Under the pieces are notes generated by a model, which made no database searches, was not told where the DNA came from, and was given only the letters and a program-made list of their open reading frames with translations. Shown here piece by piece: positions 1 through 4,623 of a stretch of 6,303 nucleotides of DNA (its first letter is position 1; every line of letters starts with the position of its first letter). Origin of the DNA: Candidatus Bathyarchaeota archaeon (GTDB lineage: Archaea; Thermoproteota; Bathyarchaeia; Bathyarchaeales; Bathycorpusculaceae); assembly GCA_030630585.1 (NCBI GenBank), contig DAOVMU010000093.1, positions 1-6,303 on the forward strand. The letters run 5' to 3'. The translations under genes were made by a program, and so were the position numbers.

Positions 1-285
1 AACGCAAAACTGCACCCAGAAAGAAAGATACCATCACTAACAGAAACAGAAATCAAAACGCTTTACAACTCTATAAGAACAGTGCTAAAAGAAAGCATTG
101 ACTCAGCTGGTCTAGCCTATGAGAAGGACTTTTACGGCAACAAAGGAGGCTACGACATGCAACGTTTCAAAATCGCCTACAAGCCAGGAAAACCTTGCCC
201 TAAATGCCAAACAACGATCATAAAAATCAAGACAGGCTCAAACAGCAGCTTCATCTGCCCAAACTGTCAATCATTGGATAAATAG
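1..285 (+). CDS. mutM: Formamidopyrimidine-DNA glycosylase (Fpg/MutM), C-terminal part, 5' end outside the window
   Basis: The reading frame is open from base 1 to the TAG at 283-285 and gives the last 94 residues of an Fpg/Nei-family enzyme. This family excises oxidised bases such as 8-oxoguanine and cuts the abasic strand. Visible are the end of the helix-two-turn-helix region (KLHPER, residues 3-8, then a SLTETEI helix as in bacterial Fpg), a G-Y-x-x-Q stretch matching the family's GYFQxxLxVYGRxGxPC region, and a zinc finger with Cys66, Cys69, Cys86 and Cys89 (CX2CX16CX2C, ending CPNCQ). The catalytic N-terminal proline and most of the domain lie upstream of the window. An oddity is Asn81 where the family normally has the DNA-phosphate-binding arginine (GxRxxxFCPxCQ). 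Fpg is uncommon in archaea, which more often use Ogg-type enzymes. The GTG at 82 is an internal codon, not the start, because family similarity extends before it. Confidence 0.9.
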   Translation, partial: NAKLHPERKIPSLTETEIKTLYNSIRTVLKESIDSAGLAYEKDFYGNKGGYDMQRFKIAYKPGKPCPKCQTTIIKIKTGSNSSFICPNCQSLDK

Positions 286-313
286 CCTACATCTCCGAAT
301 TGTTTAATGTGCA

Positions 314-322
314 CATATATAG
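314..322 (+). promoter_or_regulatory. TATA box for a possible leaderless gene at 345
   Basis: The sequence CATATATAG is centred about 27 bases before the ATG at 345, the spacing expected if transcription starts at or next to the start codon in an archaeon. It is the only strong TATA-like element between the Fpg stop and the ATG. Confidence 0.4.
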
Positions 323-344
323 TAGTAGCCTACAGCTCTCAAAA

Positions 345-488
345 ATGGACACACCAGATGAAAAATGGTTCGCAAGAACTGACATACTTCCTGAAAGCAG
401 GACAACAGACATTTTCTGCACAATCACTATTGCCCTAGACCTAGACAACATGAATATGCATGCAGCAAACCTTCACACCAATTTTTGA
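345..488 (+). CDS. Possible leaderless 47-residue hypothetical protein
   Basis: A short open frame starts at ATG 345 and ends at TGA 486-488. It begins MDTPDEKWFARTDILPE. I do not recognise it. It has no signal peptide, membrane segment or cysteine motif, and only one cysteine. Support comes mainly from the TATA-like box about 27 bases upstream. An upstream TTG (300) in the same frame is a weaker start because the TATA box would then lie inside the gene. After the TGA the same frame stays open for 30 codons and runs into the winged-helix gene, so this could be the front of an interrupted gene. It may also be chance, since the frame is short and there is no homology that I can name. Confidence 0.3.
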   Translation: MDTPDEKWFARTDILPESRTTDIFCTITIALDLDNMNMHAANLHTNF

Positions 489-605
489 ACCCTGTCAAAG
501 AACAAGCCAGAACCCAAAGCTTACGCACACGAAGATTTTCATGAATACAAGCGCCGCGTAAACAAAACACTAAAAAGCATGGAAATCAATTACTTATGTT
601 GGTTG

Positions 606-613
606 TTAATAAT
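606..613 (+). promoter_or_regulatory. TATA-like box for the winged-helix gene
   Basis: TTAATAAT is centred about 26 bases before the ATG at 636, which fits a leaderless transcript starting at that codon. The alternative in-frame ATG at 579 has only GC-rich or A-rich sequence at the matching distance, so this box helps choose the start. Confidence 0.4.
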
Positions 614-635
614 GTTTGGCTTCGACCCAGTAAGG

Positions 636-908
636 ATGTGTTCATTCAAATATAGGGATAGAGTCACGATTTTTAGAGACGTACTTAAGACGATTAGACG
701 ATACGATGAAGGTGGAAGAAAATACGCAATCATGAAACACGCCAGCCTAAGCTACGATCAGCTAAACAAATACCTACTCTTCTTAACTAATCAAGGCTAT
801 ATCACAGAAATTGCCGAACAATATGGGAAAAAGTACGAAGTAACTGAAAAAGGGCACACGTTCCTTAAAAGCCTTGAAGATTTACGTTTACTTCTACATC
901 AAAAGTAA
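636..908 (+). CDS. Winged helix-turn-helix DNA-binding protein (SSo10a/HTH_45-like)
   Basis: A 90-residue basic protein that is almost entirely one archaeal winged-helix domain. The pattern is helix 1 (about residues 7-22, RDRVTIFRDVLKTI), helix 2 (about 28-36), recognition helix (about 38-51, LSYDQLNKYLLFLTNQG), a beta wing with the YEVTEKG signature (about 54-73), and a C-terminal helix (about 73-87) that in this family often dimerises as a coiled coil. Such proteins are transcription regulators or small chromatin-like proteins; the target cannot be read from the sequence. ATG 636 is preferred because it starts just before the domain and has a TATA-like box about 26 bases upstream. An in-frame ATG at 579 would add 19 residues of hydrophobic sequence unusual for the family. 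The gene appears to stand alone, convergent with the surface-protein gene. Confidence 0.8.
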   Translation: MCSFKYRDRVTIFRDVLKTIRRYDEGGRKYAIMKHASLSYDQLNKYLLFLTNQGYITEIAEQYGKKYEVTEKGHTFLKSLEDLRLLLHQK

Positions 909-980
909 ACACCCTGCTTAAGCGCAGAAAAGGTTAGTTAACGTTCCGTCTAGTCAACACATTTTCACTAGAAAACATAA

Positions 981-1023
981 GCCTTCAACTTTTGCTCTAT
1001 GCCTCCAAAAGCCAATCAAAGGC
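981..1023 (-). terminator. Nested hairpin just after the surface-protein gene
   Basis: Two nested inverted repeats lie directly beyond the minus-strand stop codon: outer arms GCCTT (981-985) and AAGGC (1019-1023), inner arms CTTTTG (989-994) and CAAAAG (1006-1011). On the minus strand a TTATGTTTTC stretch follows. It may be a terminator or a transcript-end stabiliser. Archaeal termination mainly needs T-tracts, and the T-tract here is weak. Confidence 0.3.
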
Positions 1024-1040
1024 ATCTAACGATGCTTTTT
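1022..1040 (+). terminator. Hairpin plus T5 tract, terminator for the winged-helix gene
   Basis: GCATC-TAAC-GATGC (1022-1035) forms a short perfect stem followed at once by TTTTT (1036-1040) on the + strand. It lies about 115 bases after the winged-helix stop. It overlaps the final codons and stop codon of the convergent surface-protein gene, so the two transcripts would overlap by a few bases. Confidence 0.45.
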
Positions 1041-2432
1041 CCTTATTCTATAAACAACGATGCCAATTGCAGCTACCAATATTATACTGGCAACGAGTAC
1101 AATCGTCTGCACATACGTAAAATCGTACGGAGGTGACTCGTTTCCTGTGTGCACGTCAAGCATAATCTCTTTTCGGTATGGTATGGTTGCATTTCGCAAC
1201 GGATTATATGTAACTCCCCAATTGTCTCTAGCTACCAGTATTATGCGCCATGTTCCGTTCCTGGTAAATGTATGAGTCACGCTTGTGCCCTCGTATTCGT
1301 AAGCTGGAACAATTCCGTTAGGTTCGTAGATTGACCATCTGTAGTTTGAAATTTGGCTGTTTGGATCTTGATGAAAGCTTTTTTCGGCGTTAAGGATTAC
1401 CGTCTCATTTTCACGTATGTAGTTCGGTGAACTTACACTCAGTAGTGGGGTGGTGATAACGGCGAAATCCTTAGTGAGCGAATCAACAATTGTGGTGTTT
1501 TGAAATGAAATAGTGGCTTTAGCTGTAACTTTGTGTAACCCGCTCCTTACATCCTCAGCTTTCAGAGTGCAGGTATAGGTTTCCATTTCACCTGGGGATA
1601 AATTTTCACCCACCCATATTGCCTGAGGGATGTCGTCGTTATAAACAACTAGGTTGTACGAGTTTGGAACCGTTCCATCATTTGCGGCAAGAACGCGCAC
1701 TATTGCATCTTCACCTAAGATCAATGGAGTGTGCAATTGTGTATCAATCAAGACACCAACATCAATGCTGGTGATACGGGTCATCTCTACGGGAGTAAAC
1801 GCTCCATCTAGGGCGTGATGGGGAATTATGTAATAGATTTGCTCGACTGCTAGAATAGGATCGAGCAAAAGTTCAACGCTCTCCAAGTGCAGTGGACATG
1901 GCTCCGCCTTTTTAACCTTGAAAGTTATGGTAAACACCGTCGCGCTTTTATTATGGCAGTTAAATCCCTTAATAAAAGGTCCAGAGTTTTGTGTGATGGA
2001 ATATGTGCCTTCAGTTGAGTTTACATCGTCTTGAATTTCAAATATTGGTCCGTAAAGAACACCATCTGGATAGTTTTCTATTGGCGTCTTGACAAGACGG
2101 CTGATATATTCTAGTATCTCAGGATCCCAACTGAAGTTGATACTGAAGCCATACATGTGGCCTAGAGAATAATTATAACGCGAACCTGGAAGTGGTAGGG
2201 GTTCACCTGGTATCCACTCCTCGTCGGTCCCATAGAAGCTATCTGTGAGATTGAATACCTTAACGCTTACATTGAAAATTGTTCCTACGGCAGCAAAAGC
2301 GTCCTGCGGATCCACGTAGACAACCGGCATTTCCATCGGTAATTCAGCAGCGGAAACTGGAATTTTAGGAGTAAGCGTCAATAGAACAGTTACCAGCAGT
2401 ATGAAGACGATTCTCTGCCTTACTTTCTTCAT
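1026..2432 (-). CDS. Secreted membrane-anchored surface protein: cohesin-like, CARDB-like and PKD-like domains
   Basis: A 468-residue protein exported by the Sec route and held in the membrane by its C-terminus. Residues 1-28 are a signal peptide (KKVRQR, a hydrophobic core, cleavage near VSA-AE). Residues about 37-214 resemble a cohesin domain (VDPQDAFAAVGTIFNVSVKV, YGFSINFSWDPEILEY, then TFKVKK near the end), with an enlarged Gly/Pro-rich loop at about 67-92. Residues about 222-326 resemble a CARDB cell-adhesion Ig fold. Residues about 328-427 are PKD-like (LNAEKSFHQDP, YRWSIYEPNG, HTFTRNGTWRIILVARDNWG). Residues about 440-461 are a membrane helix followed by basic RIRKKHR. Twelve Asn-X-Ser/Thr sites suggest heavy glycosylation. 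There is no catalytic domain, so a binding or structural role is inferred. No dockerin is visible in the window. The start is set by a strong ribosome-binding site and the signal peptide. Confidence 0.88.
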   Translation of the reverse strand: MKKVRQRIVFILLVTVLLTLTPKIPVSAAELPMEMPVVYVDPQDAFAAVGTIFNVSVKVFNLTDSFYGTDEEWIPGEPLPLPGSRYNYSLGHMYGFSINFSWDPEILEYISRLVKTPIENYPDGVLYGPIFEIQDDVNSTEGTYSITQNSGPFIKGFNCHNKSATVFTITFKVKKAEPCPLHLESVELLLDPILAVEQIYYIIPHHALDGAFTPVEMTRITSIDVGVLIDTQLHTPLILGEDAIVRVLAANDGTVPNSYNLVVYNDDIPQAIWVGENLSPGEMETYTCTLKAEDVRSGLHKVTAKATISFQNTTIVDSLTKDFAVITTPLLSVSSPNYIRENETVILNAEKSFHQDPNSQISNYRWSIYEPNGIVPAYEYEGTSVTHTFTRNGTWRIILVARDNWGVTYNPLRNATIPYRKEIMLDVHTGNESPPYDFTYVQTIVLVASIILVAAIGIVVYRIRKKHR

Positions 2433-2434
2433 TC

Positions 2435-2443
2435 CACCTCACC
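2435..2443 (-). promoter_or_regulatory. Ribosome-binding site of the surface-protein gene
   Basis: On the minus strand GGTGAGGTG precedes the ATG at 2432. It contains both GGTGA (six bases from the ATG) and GAGGTG, each complementary to the archaeal 16S rRNA 3' end. It fixes the start at 2432. Confidence 0.7.
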
Positions 2444-2472
2444 GCTCTCTCGATTAAATGCCGAGAGTCGCG

Positions 2473-2480
2473 CTTTTATT
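2473..2480 (-). promoter_or_regulatory. TATA-like box for the surface-protein gene
   Basis: AATAAAAG on the minus strand predicts a transcription start near 2450 and a leader of about 18 bases that would include the ribosome-binding site. A second AT-rich box (ATTTAATC, near 2453-2459) is a less likely alternative because it would leave no room for that site. Confidence 0.4.
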
Positions 2481-2483
2481 CAT

Positions 2484-2512
2484 TCAAGGTTCATCCTTGA
2501 TTCTTTTCAAGG
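2484..2512. promoter_or_regulatory. Three alternating TCAAGG half-sites in the divergent promoter region
   Basis: TCAAGG (2484-2489), its complement CCTTGA (2495-2500) and TCAAGG again (2507-2512) lie 11-12 bases apart, about one DNA turn each. The first pair is a perfect 6-base inverted repeat with a 5-base spacer; the second pair is one with a 6-base spacer. The cluster sits directly upstream of the TATA-like box of the minus-strand surface-protein gene and upstream of the TTTAAA box of the + strand gene. This is the usual place for an archaeal regulator or activator site shared by divergent genes. The regulator is unknown. Confidence 0.4.
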
Positions 2513-2533
2513 AATGATATGAATTCTCAAACC

Positions 2534-2540
2534 TTTAAAT
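2534..2540 (+). promoter_or_regulatory. TATA-like box for the coiled-coil membrane protein gene
   Basis: TTTAAAT would place transcription start near 2563. It overlaps the GTG at 2541, which argues that this GTG is not the start and favours the ATG at 2574, with a leader of about 11 bases containing GTGA (2565-2568). Confidence 0.45.
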
Positions 2541-2573
2541 GTGATTGAAACATTTGTATTTTTTGTGAATAAG

Positions 2574-3116
2574 ATGCCATCTCCAAAAACCGAAAAGATG
2601 TATGAAGAGCTTATTGAGATTTACAAAAGGATGGGATATGCAAACCCTGAGTTGTCATTAAATTATGACATAGAAAAATTAGGCAATAAAGGAAAAAGTA
2701 GAGAAAAAGCAATTTTGACCCTTTACAAGAAGGAGACAAAACACTCCCGTCTTCGCAGAGAAATGGAAACATTCGCTGAACGACGCCTTAAGGATCTCGA
2801 AAAAGAATTGGAAGAGTTAAGAACATCTACACGTAACCGGGCAGAAGAGGTTGAAAGCATCAAAAAATATTTGGCTTATACGCATCGGTTAACAACAAGC
2901 CAGGTCATTGCGCGAGTTTGCTTTTACATAATTGGAGCAGCTCTAGTCATTCTATCCGTTTTTCAATACAACGCGCTCACATTATATTTTCGCGCGGCTA
3001 GCGGTTTCGAATGGATTTTTATCCTAGACTGCTTCGTAACATTCAGCCTTGGTGTGGCGACAATCGCTTTAGGCTGGGTCCTTGAGAGCATGGCACGTGT
3101 ACGACCGGTTTTCTAG
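2574..3116 (+). CDS. Coiled-coil protein with two C-terminal membrane helices, function unknown
   Basis: A 180-residue protein that I cannot assign to a named family. The N-terminal half is strongly charged and soluble. Residues about 57-100 (RLRREMETFAERRLKDLEKELEEL region) are predicted by eye to form a coiled coil. Two hydrophobic segments at about 110-131 (ARVCFYIIGAALVILSVF) and 147-170 (WIFILDCFVTFSLGVATIALGW) should span the membrane, leaving both ends on the same side, probably the cytoplasm. There is no signal peptide and no catalytic motif. ATG 2574 is chosen over the in-frame GTG 2541 because the TATA-like TTTAAAT overlaps 2541. It is divergent from the cohesin-like surface-protein gene and shares the TCAAGG half-site region with it, so co-regulation is possible. 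A role as a membrane organiser or signalling scaffold is only a guess. Confidence 0.75.
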   Translation: MPSPKTEKMYEELIEIYKRMGYANPELSLNYDIEKLGNKGKSREKAILTLYKKETKHSRLRREMETFAERRLKDLEKELEELRTSTRNRAEEVESIKKYLAYTHRLTTSQVIARVCFYIIGAALVILSVFQYNALTLYFRAASGFEWIFILDCFVTFSLGVATIALGWVLESMARVRPVF

Positions 3117-3239
3117 TAATGCATCTGATGAGAACCAGAACAAATCTCACGCGGATAGTTTCATTAAAACTTCGAATCAAACACAGAGATAAATTACGAT
3201 CAGTTCTTGCGCACAAGCAATTATTGCGAGTCCATACAG

Positions 3240-3244
3240 TTTTT
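3240..3244 (+). terminator. T5 tract downstream of the coiled-coil gene
   Basis: CAGTTTTTC at the end of the 128-base convergent gap could end transcription from the + strand gene just before it runs into the Nfu gene. It has no stem. The rest of 3117-3244 holds no other feature that I can support. Confidence 0.25.
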
Positions 3245-3475
3245 CTAAACCGTTTCAACCTTTGTTATTTCAGGCACTTTTCGCTTTAGAAAGCTTTCAA
3301 CGCCCCACTTTATCGTCATCGTTGACATTGGACAACTTGCACATGCCCCCTTCAGCTTAACCTTGGCAATTCCATTATCTACATCGACAAGTTCAATGTC
3401 ACCGCCATCAGCCTGTAGATTCGGTCTTATCTCTTCGATTGCCTTTTCAACTTTTTCTTTGACCTTCTCGTTCAT
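3245..3475 (-). CDS. NifU-like (Nfu) Fe-S cluster scaffold/carrier protein
   Basis: A 76-residue protein consisting of a single NifU C-terminal-type domain. In this family two proteins each give a CxxC to hold a [4Fe-4S] cluster that is passed to target enzymes in the cytoplasm. Visible are the family signature LQADGGDIELV (residues 20-30) and GACASCPMSTMTIKWGVE (43-60) with cluster ligands Cys45 and Cys48. The length is normal for stand-alone archaeal Nfu proteins; the N-terminal IscU-like domain of full NifU is absent, as expected. The start at 3475 has GTGAG five bases upstream and a TATA box (TTTTTATA) about 37 bases upstream. The gene is divergent from the Nudix gene. A perfect 7-base inverted repeat between the TATA box and ATG suggests control, possibly by iron or redox state, but that is inference. 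Confidence 0.93.
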   Translation of the reverse strand: MNEKVKEKVEKAIEEIRPNLQADGGDIELVDVDNGIAKVKLKGACASCPMSTMTIKWGVESFLKRKVPEITKVETV

Positions 3476-3479
3476 TGCA

Positions 3480-3504
3480 ACTCACTCGAAAACATTAAGT
3501 GAGT
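3480..3504. promoter_or_regulatory. Inverted repeat ACTCACT-N11-AGTGAGT over the Nfu transcription start
   Basis: ACTCACT (3480-3486) and AGTGAGT (3498-3504) are perfect 7-base inverted arms separated by 11 bases. Arm centres are 18 bases apart, nearly two DNA turns, so a dimeric repressor could bind both on one face. The site lies between the minus-strand TATA box (3509-3516) and the Nfu start codon, covering the predicted transcription start near 3486. The arm nearest the gene contains the GTGAG ribosome-binding site, so an RNA hairpin hiding that site is an alternative if transcription begins further upstream. Confidence 0.45.
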
Positions 3505-3508
3505 GTGC

Positions 3509-3516
3509 TATAAAAA
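3509..3516 (-). promoter_or_regulatory. TATA box for the Nfu gene
   Basis: TTTTTATA on the minus strand, preceded by purine-rich AGAGAAG as expected of a BRE, predicts transcription start near 3486. Read on the + strand the same bases are TATAAAAA and could also serve the Nudix gene (start near 3538, leader about 44 bases), but the flank on that side is less BRE-like. Confidence 0.5.
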
Positions 3517-3570
3517 CTTCTCTTCAATACCGCTTCTTACATGGAAGCTGAATTTCAAGTCATCTTAACT

Positions 3571-3575
3571 GGGAG
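3571..3575 (+). promoter_or_regulatory. Ribosome-binding site of the Nudix gene
   Basis: GGGAG lies six bases before the ATG at 3582, which supports that start and a transcript with a real leader. Confidence 0.5.
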
Positions 3576-3581
3576 ACGATA

Positions 3582-4136
3582 ATGTCAAACTATACCAAAA
3601 CCATAAGAAGCTTGTCGCAAAAGCTGAAACCTGCATCAGAAGTGCAAAATGCAGATGCCGCAGTTGCTCTTTTGCTGGAGCCTGCAGATCAAGGTCTTAA
3701 CATTCTCTTAGTGAAGAGGACAGAGAGCTCTTTGGATCCATGGTCAGGGCAGATGGCGTTCCCCGGTGGAAAACGTGACCCAAAAGATCGGGATATAATA
3801 CAGACCGTTGTTAGGGAGACGCTTGAAGAGACCAACATAAACATTGCTAATTGTTGTCGCTTTCTGGGAGTGTTGGAACATACGAGGTCAACTGTGAGGC
3901 CGAAGCTGCTAGTAGCTTCTTTTGTCATTCTTTTGGAACATGAGCCCACAATAATACTGAGCGAAGAATTAGAAGGGTATGTTTGGGCTCTTGTGAAAAG
4001 ACTGCGAGAATGCAGAGGAACTGCTGATTTCCCTTTTGGAGAAGTCCCAGCTTATTTTGTGGAAGGAAATGTGGTTTGGGGGTTGACTTTCAGAATTTTG
4101 GAGAAGTTCACTCAAATCTTCGAGCATACTACTTAG
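3582..4136 (+). CDS. Nudix hydrolase, CoA-pyrophosphatase (NudL/NUDT7) type
   Basis: A 184-residue cytoplasmic Nudix hydrolase, the usual length for the family. It should split a nucleoside diphosphate linked to another group, using metal ions held by the Nudix helix. Residues 40-63 (ILLVKRTESSLDPWSGQMAFPGG) match the upstream signature of CoA diphosphatases (LL-x-x-R, then GQxxFPGG). The Nudix box follows at about 62-86 (GGKRDPKD, then RETLEET), with metal-binding Arg78-Glu79 and Glu82-Glu83. The box is longer by about one residue than the classic GX5EX7REUXEEXGU, as in the CoA-pyrophosphatase group, and the usual Gly after EEx is Asn85. The C-terminal VVWGLTFRILEKF (164-176) is also typical of the group. 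CoA, ADP-ribose or another dinucleotide could be the real substrate. The start has a good ribosome-binding site. The gene is divergent from the Nfu gene. Confidence 0.88.
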   Translation: MSNYTKTIRSLSQKLKPASEVQNADAAVALLLEPADQGLNILLVKRTESSLDPWSGQMAFPGGKRDPKDRDIIQTVVRETLEETNINIANCCRFLGVLEHTRSTVRPKLLVASFVILLEHEPTIILSEELEGYVWALVKRLRECRGTADFPFGEVPAYFVEGNVVWGLTFRILEKFTQIFEHTT

Positions 4137-4151
4137 TGTGCTTTGCGCCTG

Positions 4152-4163
4152 TTTTTCCGTTTT
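4152..4163 (+). terminator. T-rich terminator after the Nudix gene
   Basis: TTTTTCCGTTTT begins 15 bases after the Nudix stop and matches the stemless T-tract terminators of archaea. Further T-tracts follow at 4205-4211 (T7) and 4233-4237 (T5). The latter leads into a TTAGC-atcac-GCTAA inverted repeat (4236-4250). Together they make 4137-4260 a termination region with no gene that I can support. Confidence 0.5.
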
Positions 4164-4335
4164 CTTATGCATAGTGCGCGTTTGCGTTAGAGAAATGCCC
4201 AACCTTTTTTTGCAAAGAAGTACATTTGGGCCTTTTTAGCATCACGCTAATCCATTTAATGTCTTTCAGCTTTTTAGATAGATATAAGTCGATTGCGGGA
4301 ATAATCGCTTTATCATTGAAATAGTAGCTTTTTCT

Positions 4336-4551
4336 GTGAAAGACTGGGAAAAGGAGAATATCTCTTTGCGTTGCAACAAATATGTCGCCAGTTTGGATGT
4401 TATTGTGCGGTTATTGGCTGATCCAGATTGGGGCAAGAAAGCGAAGAAAGTAAAGACTTTGAGAGGAATGCAGCAGATTCTTTTTGACTTCTGTAAGGCT
4501 AATGGAAAAGTAATACGAATAGACAAAGACACCGTATACATGTACATCTAA
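4336..4551 (+). CDS. Small basic hypothetical protein (71 residues)
   Basis: Not recognised. The frame starts at GTG 4336 and encodes a compact, basic, soluble protein: an amphipathic helix (about residues 16-28, YVASLDVIVRLLAD), a lysine-rich stretch (WGKKAKKVKTLRG, 32-44), a second helix (MQQILFDFCKANG, 45-57) and a short beta-like end (KVIRIDKDTVYMYI). This could be a small nucleic-acid-binding or helix-strand fold, but no motif proves it. There is no ATG start; the frame is open back to a TAA at 4285-4287, and GATATAAG (4281-4288) could be its TATA box. There is no clear ribosome-binding site. It lies between the Nudix and transglutaminase-like genes on the same strand, with a terminator region before it, so it is probably transcribed separately from Nudix. 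Confidence 0.5.
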   Translation: MKDWEKENISLRCNKYVASLDVIVRLLADPDWGKKAKKVKTLRGMQQILFDFCKANGKVIRIDKDTVYMYI

Positions 4552-4576
4552 CTGGACGTACGCGATTATTGTATGG

Positions 4577-4584
4577 CATAATTA
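4577..4584 (+). promoter_or_regulatory. Possible TATA box for the transglutaminase-like gene
   Basis: CATAATTA lies about 43 bases before the ATG at 4624 and would give a transcript starting near 4607. The match is weak, and no ribosome-binding site is seen before 4624. Confidence 0.25.
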
Positions 4585-4623
4585 CTGTCTAGAGATTCAG
4601 ATTCCCATTTCATAGACCTTTTC

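Noticed and set aside
82..285. GTG at 82 as the start of a separate small zinc-ribbon gene
   Set aside because: The frame is open from base 1, and the residues before 82 match the Fpg helix-two-turn-helix region, so this is the middle of a longer gene.
486..488. TGA as a selenocysteine codon joining the microprotein and winged-helix frames
   Set aside because: There is no SECIS-like element visible and no selenoprotein motif around the TGA; an ordinary stop is simpler.
1060..1334. Two + strand frames within the surface-protein gene
   Set aside because: Both lie opposite the clear PKD-like and anchor coding sequence and contain no recognisable domain.
3171..3178. TTCGAATC resembling a tRNA T-loop
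   Set aside because: No paired T-stem, anticodon stem or acceptor stem can be formed around it.
3043..3258. Minus-strand open frame of 71 codons
   Set aside because: It overlaps the end of the coiled-coil gene and the end of the Nfu gene and has low-complexity Arg/Cys-rich content; it is a shadow frame.
3689..3949. Minus-strand open frame inside the Nudix gene
   Set aside because: It lies fully opposite a clear Nudix domain and has no family features.
4266..4547. Minus-strand 93-codon frame opposite the small gene at 4336-4551
   Set aside because: The opposite strand has better codon texture and a TATA-like box; this frame looks like a complement shadow, though the choice is not certain.
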